60,000 nt of DNA from Symsagittifera roscoffensis (taxonomy: Eukaryota > Xenacoelomorpha > Acoela > Convolutidae), in the NCBI RefSeq assembly GCF_963678635.1, contig NC_087063.1:48683220-48743219 (forward strand). The letters are read 5' to 3'. Below the pieces are notes generated by a model. The model searched no databases and was not told the DNA's origin. It saw only the letters and a program-made list of their open reading frames with translations. The translations under genes were made by a program, and so were the position numbers. Within the stretch, counting starts at the first letter, position 1. Every line of letters begins with the position of its first letter. This document shows, piece by piece, positions 52,564 to 60,000 of the stretch.

Positions 52564-53990
52564 GTTGTTGGTTCACCGTGGGCTAAAAAGGTGATTGTTT
52601 TCAGAACGAAAAATTTTTGTGCGTAGTTGTTCGACAGTTTTTACGCATGTGTCATTGATTTTTGTGGTTGGACTGTTACATGAGATATGGGGCGTCGTTG
52701 TAGGTTGGCATTTTGGAAAATGCATTCTGCTGTTGAGAGTGCATTTTACAGTCATAGGGTTTTATTTGTAGGGGAGGATGATTTTGTAAACTGTGTAAAA
52801 GTGGTTTTGCTGTAGGTATAGTATTTATACTGTCTTATGAAGTGTCATTTGCATTTGGTTTTGTCGATATTTTTTTTTTATTTTCGCTCATTTATGCATC
52901 GAGAAAAATTTTTTTCTAATTGAGTTGGAAAAAAATCAAAAAAAAACCCTCAAAAAAACTATTGCTACGCTAGTTTGTCTGTTGATTTTGCATGTAATGT
53001 AGATTCCTTTAAGTAGTAAGAATAGAAATCCTGTGAAATTAGAAGTTGCATATAAAATATTCAACCTTACTAAGATGTAATAGGGCCATCCTAGGTATGC
53101 TAGGAGTTCGTTTTTGATATGTAGAAAACTAGTAGTTTTGATTGGTAATATATCTTGTGGGCGATTTTTTCTCCAATAAGATAAATAGAATGTGTAATGT
53201 CCTGGAAATATATTTTATAGTCTTCTCGATAGATGTCGGAAAAACGAGCTGTTTCTTCGATTTTACGGAAACTTTGGCCGATTGATTGTCTTTGTATTGG
53301 ATCCATTTTAGTGAGATTTTCTCGAAATTGTCATTAACGAACGCGATGTTTTATATCTGATTTCGGGTAAATGTCTATAGGTTAAAAATCTTTTTAGGGC
53401 TTTGATTTATTGCGCGGAAGCTTTTAGACTGAAAATTCCCTAAAGGTGGCATTAAAGTAGAATATAGTGTAAGAAGATAAAATTTATTTTCATTTGGGTT
53501 AAGCTGGACTGCATTATGGCTTTTTTTAGATACACATGGAACAACTGTATCTCAAAAACATGTTGGTTGTGATAATTTGTCTGCAAAATGTTTGTTGTTG
53601 GTTATTTTGTTTTGTAAAACTTAGGTACTCTTTACTAGCATCTTTTGTCTTCAAATACTTAGAGTGTTGAGTTTTTTTAGTGTATGTGTAAAACCAGAGA
53701 ATGTTTCCTTCAAAATAAATGAGGTTAGGCAAGTTACTTCATAAGAGATATACTGCACTCAATGTTTTGTGAGAAGGGCTAATGAGGGAGATTATAATAT
53801 TTGTTTACGTTGAGTTCACATAATTGATGCAGTGTTTCGAATTCTGAAAAAGGAATTTCTGAAAAAAATTCTGCTAATTGTGCAGTCAAGTTTCATATTG
53901 TGATGAATATCATAGTGAACTGCGCCAAATTATGTGTTTTTCCTTTCAGTGATAGTGTAATTGAGTACTATCACAATTTTCTGCCAATGA
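52564..53990 (-). pseudogene. unit A env 3' half
   Basis: Order on the minus strand matches the + env: 53732-53526 (GNILWFYTYTKK, KYLKTKDASKE), 53306-53100 (QRQSIGQSFRKIEETARF), then in the next frame the membrane segment KNELLAYLGWPYYIL (about 53100-53060), and the tail 52755-52573 ending RSENNHLFSPR at a TGA. Broken into several frames. Confidence 0.6.
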
Positions 53991-53999
53991 GAACTTTTC

Positions 54000-54604
54000 C
54001 TCCAATGTTTTCATTGTTTTTATAAAAAGTTACAAAATCGATTATTGTTTTCTGAGGTTTTTTACACTTATACACTTATAAATTCAGGACGAGGGATGCT
54101 ACTAAAGATAGAAAAATTGCAAAACAGAAATACAAAATCTTAGTGCAAAAAGTTTATAGTATCGTACCTGACTAGCTGGTTGATACTTTGGGAAGCAGAA
54201 AAGTAGGTTTGACTGAGGGAATTAAAAAATTATGAACTCTATAGTGAAAGTTAGGAAGAATTTGTATATAAATTTTAGATTTAGGGCTATGAAAAAAATA
54301 CTAAGTGTTGAAATTATTGAAAAGATTGATAGAGAGTGTTGAATAATTGTTCTAAGAATCTGTCGAACTGAGTTGAGAGTGAGCATTTGAAATGTGATTC
54401 TCTCTGTCGATGTATTTTTTTGAGGTTATATCAAGTAGCGTCGAAATTTTCATAGATTTTTGACACGTGGATTGGGTATGAAGAATTACTTGTGAAGGGA
54501 AGTCAGGGGGCTTAGGTGATAAGTTTCCAATTCTTGTTTTTATTTGTGTGATAATCAAGGTTTTTTTGGAGGTAGTGTACTTTTCGGCTAAGTGATTGGA
54601 TTGA
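54000..54604 (-). other. unit A upstream part, weakly coding
   Basis: Carries a 68-codon minus frame (54352-54558) without a recognised motif. The stretch near 54030-54100 aligns with 58978-59030 of unit B. Confidence 0.35.
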
Positions 54605-55089
54605 TTTTACCTCTAAGCTTATTTAACTGGTGATTTTTATGATATAACTTGAAACAATTTTGATGATTCTTGCTTTGATGGATAGAAAGATTGCAATTTT
54701 TGGTTGATATTTACTAAAAACGTCAAATAAAGAAGTATTGCTTATTTTTGACTCTGTAGGTTTTTGATTTGAAGTTATAGATCTAGTTCAAGTTGAGTTA
54801 TATCGACTAAAAACAAAGGTAGTGTTTGAAGATTGGTCGATTTTGAAGTTGCTGTTTTTAATCAAAAGAAATCTAGAAAATTGGATTTAGGTGTTTTAGA
54901 ACATGTTTAAAATTTTTTATATGTGTATGATGAATGTTTTTTTTGACAATTTTAAAGATATTATTTATCAATCACAGGGTTGTTGGAATTTTAATTTCTT
55001 TGATGTTTTAGGTTGGCTGAAAAAAAAATTTTTAATCGTTTCTGGGTCGATTTCTGAGACGATTATGATCTATGACGTAAATGATGTTT

Positions 55090-55664
55090 TTAGAGAAGTC
55101 TAGATGGTTTTGCGTGATTTGGATGGTTGCGTTCCATAGGAATATGATGTGCACAGGTGGAAGCAATGTGGACAGATGGTATGGATGATTCGGAAGTAGA
55201 AGCGGAGTGGATCAGTTGTTGAATAATTTTTGAGTTACTAGTAATTTGAAGTTGTTGCTGACTAGTAATGAAATTGTCGAAGTCATGCTCAAGATGGTCA
55301 TCAGTAATGGGGCTGGGTACCTTGGGTGCATTACTGGAAAGAAGAAACAGATAAGTGCAGCGTCTGTATGTGAAGAAATGGAAATGGAGTTTCCAACTGG
55401 GGCATGGGGAATTATAGGTTGAAAGGTTGTTGGGAAAAATTAGTGGGACTAGGTTCGGAATCCAAAAATTTATCGGGTGTGTCTACCTCGGAGTTATTGA
55501 AGTTAGAGTTAATTTTAAAAATGGTTTGGGGTGAGTAATCAGAATCCATGTATGGTGAGAAAAACTGGGCAGGGGAAAGAGGTGAGGTCAGAGATTGTCA
55601 TAAGAGAGTCGTGGCTTTGGAGATTAGATGGATAGAAAAGGGAATGGTTGAGGGATCCAACTTT
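55090..55664 (-). pseudogene. unit B accessory ORF after env
   Basis: Reads LDPSTIPFSIHLISKATTLL, a stop, then SLTSPLSPAQFFSPYMDSD and FNNSEVDTPDKFLDSEPSP, and after a shift HDFDNFITSQQQLQITSNS to SRLL. Same organisation as unit A with independent changes. Confidence 0.5.
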
Positions 55665-56432
55665 TTGGCTCATCGTGGCCTAAAAAAATGATTGTTTTCA
55701 GAACAAAGGTTTACTGTGTGTGATTGTTCGATAGTTTTTTTGCATGTGTCATCGATAATTTGTGGTTGGAGTGTTATATGAGTCAGATTTGGGGCTTCGT
55801 TGTAGGTTGTTATTATGGAACGTACTTTCTGCTGTTGAGAGTGAAAATCTACAGGGATGTAAACTGTGTAAGTGTAATAGTGCTGTAGGTGTAGCATTTG
55901 CGCTGTCTTTTGGAGTATAATTTGCATTTGTTTTGTCAGTAATTTATTTTATATTCGCCTTTTCAGCATCGAGAAGTATTTTTTTTCTGATTGAGGGGGA
56001 AAAAATTCCAAAAAATCCTTCAATAAAATTCTTGCTACACCATATCGAAGTGAATATCATAGCGAATTGAGCCAAAATGTGTGTTTTTCATTGGTGATAG
56101 TTCTTGATATGTTGAAAACTAATTATAATGATTAGTGATGTATCTTGTAGTCAATTTTTCTCCATTTAGATAAACATAATCTGTAATGTCTTTAAGTTAT
56201 CTCCTACATTCCTGTCGATAGATGTCTGAAAAACCAGCTGTCTCAGCGAGTTAACGGAAATTTCGGTTAATTGATTGCGATTGTATCAATTTTAGTGAGA
56301 GTTTCTCGAAATTGTTATGTACACGTGTGATTGTAAATTGATATGGATTGTAAATCTATATATGGGTTTTGAGCTAGAGCAGGGATGGTTTTAGGTTACA
56401 ATTTCATTGGAGGTGGCATCAAAGTAGGGTAT

Positions 56433-56562
<130 letters not shown>

Positions 56563-57442
56563 GAATTTTCAGTAGGATAATGATGGGATGATATGTATGT
56601 TTAAGCTGCTCTACATTGTGGCTATTTTCAGGGTTAAGCTGCTCTACATTGTGGCTATTTTCAGGTACAGATAGGACAGCTGTATCATATAATTATGTTG
56701 ATTGTAATAATTTGTCTACAAAATGAACTTTGTTTTCTTTTATAAATTATAGGTACTATTCTTAGGTAGCTTCTTTTGTCTTCAACTAGATAGAGTGGCG
56801 AGACTTTCTTAGTGCATATCAAAGCATACTATCTTATTGTAATACCAAAGAATGTTTCTTTGATAATTATTGAAAATAGAGCAGTTACCTGACAGGAGTT
56901 ATCCTGCATAGTGTATTTTGAGTACGGCTAATGCGAGAGATTGTAAAATTTGTGTACGTTTTAATTGACATGATTGAGAGCAGTGTTTCGAGTTCCGAAA
57001 TGGACATTTCTTGCTAAGTGTGTGGTCATGTTCATATCGAAGTGAATATCATAGCGAATTGAGCCAAAATGTGTGTTTTTCATTGGTGATAGTTCTTGAT
57101 ATGTTGAAAACTAATTATAATGATTAGTGATGTATCTTGTAGGCAATTTTTCTCCATTTAGATAAACATAATCTGTAATGTCTTTAAGTTATCTCCTACA
57201 TTCCTTTCGATAGATGTCTGAAAAACCAGCTGTCTCAGCGAGTTAACGGAAATTTCGGTTAATTGATTGCGATTGTATAAATTTTAGTGAGAGTTTCTCG
57301 AAATTGTTATGTACACGTGTGATGTTTTATATCTGATTTCGAGTATTTGTCTATGGATTGTAAATCTATATATGAGTTTTGAGCTAGAGCTGGGATGGTT
57401 TTAGGTTACAATTTCGTTGGAGGTGGCATCAAAGTAGGGTAT

Positions 57443-57526
<84 letters not shown>
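57443..57526. repeat. (TTG)n microsatellite, about 28 units
   Basis: Uninterrupted TTG for about 84 bp, at the same place in the second copy of the 1-kb block. Unit A has no TTG run at this position. Confidence 0.95.
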
Positions 57527-57527
<1 letters not shown>

Positions 57528-58060
57528 GAATTTTCAGTAGGATACTGATGGAATGATATGTATGGTTAAGCTGCTCTACATTGTGGCTATTTTCAGGGTT
57601 AAGCTGCTCTGCATTGTGGCTACTTTCAGGTACAGATAGGACAGCTGTATCATATAAATATGTTGATTGTAATAATTTGTCTACGAAATGAACTTTGTTT
57701 TCTTTTATAAATTATAGGTAATATTCTTAGGTAGCTTCTTTTGTCTTCAACTAGATAGAGTGGCGAGACTTTCTTAGTGAATATCAAAGCATACCATCTT
57801 AGTGTAATACCAAAGAATGTTTCCTTGATAATTTTTGAAAATAGAGCAGTTACCTGACAGGAGTTATTCTGCATAGTGTATTTTGAGTACGACTAATGCG
57901 AGAGATTGTAAAACTTGTGTTCGTTTTATTTGACATGATTGAGAGCAGTGTTTCGAGTTCTTAAATGGACATTTGTTGCTAATTGTGTGGTCAAGCTTCA
58001 TATCGAATTGAATATCATAGCGAATTGAGCCAAAATGTGTGTTTTTCATTGGTGATAGTG

Positions 58061-59101
58061 CTTGTAATTGAGTAACATCGCGACTTTCTAGGAGAATTAT
58101 TCCTCCAATAATTTCCTTGTTTTTATAAGATGTTATCCATAATATGATTCATCGTATTGCCTATTTTGATTGGTATCGGCTATGTCAGTTATTATTTTAT
58201 CTTTTTTCATGTCGCATTTTTTTTTCGTATTCTGTAAATGTTTCAGAATATTGGGTACAAAAAAGTGTTCCGGGTTTTTCCATGCTATTTTGGTTAAAGA
58301 GTAAATTTGAAAAACTGGACTTTTTTCTATTCAGCATATATTTTTATTTTGTATTGTGTTTAATCTGTTTCGATCTGGATATAGTTTAGCAAAAGGTATG
58401 GATTCCATGAAATTTTTTACTTGAAATTTTATCATTCTGGCGTTAATTTTAGCAACCTGGAATGTGGTACACGTGTTTTCGTGAAACCAAACTATGTTTG
58501 CTTATGTTCGTGTGCTGGTATCGCAATATCCTTTCTCTTTTTTACTAGGTAAGCGAGTTTCTTGTTATAGTATAGTGTCATTTTTCAAATCACACAATTA
58601 AGTTGAGCTTGGTGTGCAAAATCTGAAAAAATGTAAAATTAACTAATTTTTGATCGTAGTTTTTGTTAGTGACTGGTTTTAGACAATTTTATTCATTTTT
58701 ACATTCTCAGGGTCAATATGTAGTAACCTTTCGATAGAACTCTGATACAATGATTCATGATCAAGTCTGTTTTTTCTTGTAAGATATTGAGGTTGGTTTG
58801 GTTGACTAGATGTAGGTGTTGACTGGGGATCTTGGGGTGGGTTGGTAGGCGAGGAATTTTTTTCGGGGTTGTTTTAGCAATTTTGATATTTACGTTTTGT
58901 TTTTTTTCTATGTTTTATTCAAGTTAATAGCCCTGATAATATTCTTCAGCAAAAATAGTTATTAAATCAATTGCTAGTACAAATTGATTATTGTTTTTTT
59001 TATACACTTATAAATGGTCAGGTTGAGGGAAGCTATGAAAGTTTCATATAATTAAAACATCGTTTTTATTTGGCAAATTTGCAAACATTTAAGTTGCAAA
59101 C
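58061..59101. other. upstream part of unit B, no gene recognised
   Basis: T-rich DNA. An 81-codon + frame (58144-58389) is hydrophobic only because of T-richness. The last part (about 58978-59060) aligns with 54030-54110 of unit A. Confidence 0.4.
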
Positions 59102-59467
59102 AAGTCATGCTCAAGCTGTTCATCAGTAATGGAGCTTGTATCACTGTGAATGAGAAAGAATAGAAGTAGCGTCTGTATGGTAAAAAGTGCAAGAAGTTTT
59201 CAACAGGGGTATGAGGAATTATAGTTTGAAAAGATGTTGGGAAAAAATAGTGGGACTAGATTCGGAATCCAAAAATTCATCGGGTGTGTCTACCTCGGAG
59301 TTATTGAAGTTACAGTTAATTTTAAAAACGGTTTGGGATGAGTGATCAGAATCCATGTGTGGTGAGAAAAACTGAGTAGGGGAAATAGGTGTTGTCAGAG
59401 ATTGTGATAAAAGAGTCGTGACTTTGGAGATTATATGGATAGAAAAGGGAATGGTTGAGGGATCCAA
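59102..59467 (-). pseudogene. unit C accessory ORF, 3' truncated
   Basis: 59467-59219 reads LDPSTIPFSIHIISKVTTLL and FNNSEVDTPDEFLDSESSP, nearly identical to unit A. The following part is present only to about 59102, where unit similarity begins, so the end of the gene is missing. Confidence 0.5.
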
Positions 59468-60000
59468 GTTGTTGGTTCACCGTGGGCTAAAAAGGTGATT
59501 GTTTTCAGAACGAAAAAATTTTGTGGGTAGTTGTTTGACAATTTTTACGCATGTGTCATTGATTTTTGTGGTTGGACTGTTAGATGAGATATGGGGCATC
59601 GTTGTAGGTTGGCATTTTGGAAATTGCATTCTGCTGTTGAGAAGGCATTTCTACAGTCTTAGGGAAATATTTGTAGGGGAGGATGATTTTGTAAACTGTG
59701 TAAAAGTCGTTTTGCTGTAGGTATAGTATTTATACTGTCTTATGCAATTGGTTTTGTCGATGTTTTTTTTTATTTTTGTAAATTGATGCATCGAAAGTAC
59801 TTTTTTCTAATTGAGTTTGAAAAAAATCAAAAAAAAAAAATCCTCAAAAAAATATTGCTACGCTAGTTTGTCCGTTGATTTTGCATGTAACATAGATTCC
59901 TTTAAGTAGTAAGAATGGAAATCCTGTGAAAATCAAATTTGCATATAAAATATTCAACCTTACTAAGATGTAATATGACCATCCTAGGTATGCTAGGAGT
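59468..60000 (-). pseudogene. unit C env 3' half, cut by the window edge
   Basis: The tail with RSENNHLFSPR-like codons ends at the TGA next to 59468. The membrane segment is near 59960-60000. Continues to the right of the window. Confidence 0.5.

Noticed and set aside
58144-58389. 81-codon hydrophobic + strand ORF
   Set aside because: Phe/Leu-rich because the strand is T-rich; the module's coding direction is the opposite strand.

Overview
The window looks like nuclear DNA of an invertebrate animal. It is AT-rich and comes from a draft assembly, with one run of exactly 200 N at 9474-9673. I found no host gene, tRNA or rRNA. Nearly everything I can recognise is transposable-element DNA in decay: an animal-type Polinton/Maverick, Ty3/gypsy elements, a BEL/Pao element, and an env-bearing Ty3/gypsy relative. 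The species cannot be named from this sequence.

1-6225: the right part of a Polinton (Maverick). Its virion gene block is on the + strand in tight order: small membrane protein, packaging ATPase, two small conserved ORFs, retroviral-type integrase, penton-like minor capsid protein, small basic/amphipathic capsid protein, double-jelly-roll major capsid protein, adenain-type protease. The ATPase, the second ORF, the integrase, the basic protein, the major capsid protein and the protease each carry a frameshift or a stop; the penton reads through. No DNA polymerase B gene is in view. 6184-9473 holds degenerate duplications of the protease 3' end and three families of short AT-rich repeats.

9674-14409 (perhaps to 14850): Ty3/gypsy element 1, + strand, entered from the assembly gap, with gag, protease, RT, RNase H and integrase remnants and a C-terminal AT-hook tail. 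14850-17279 has no recognisable gene.

17280-27602: a 10.3-kb BEL/Pao element with paired LTRs of about 312 bp and an imperfect 5-bp target duplication. Between the 5' LTR and gag it holds a ten-unit array with a strict 48-bp period and an unbroken 194-codon ORF that I do not recognise. Part of gag is tandemly duplicated. Pol has several frame breaks.

27603-33017: mostly unrecognised, with a minus-strand gypsy integrase remnant at about 28950-30310.

33018-48572: an unusually long (15.55 kb) LTR element with matching LTRs of about 377 bp, a leader, gag, a heavily deleted pol, an env-like gene, and further ORFs downstream of env. It is flanked by inverted arrays of a 15-bp unit. Its coding strand is A- and C-rich. 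49646-51070 repeats the leader and gag start of a second, diverged copy. At about 51480 the strand composition flips: 51480-60000 is a tandem array of inverted (minus-strand) copies of the env 3' half plus the downstream accessory gene, with an extra 1-kb duplication carrying TTG microsatellites.

How the genes work together: the Polinton genes would have built and packaged a virion and integrated the element. The LTR elements carry capsid, protease, RT/RNase H and integrase functions, plus a fusion/entry-type glycoprotein in the env element. Almost none of these frames is intact, so the window reads as a graveyard of elements. The two parts most worth following up are the unbroken ORF in the BEL leader and the env-accessory module that was inverted and amplified.
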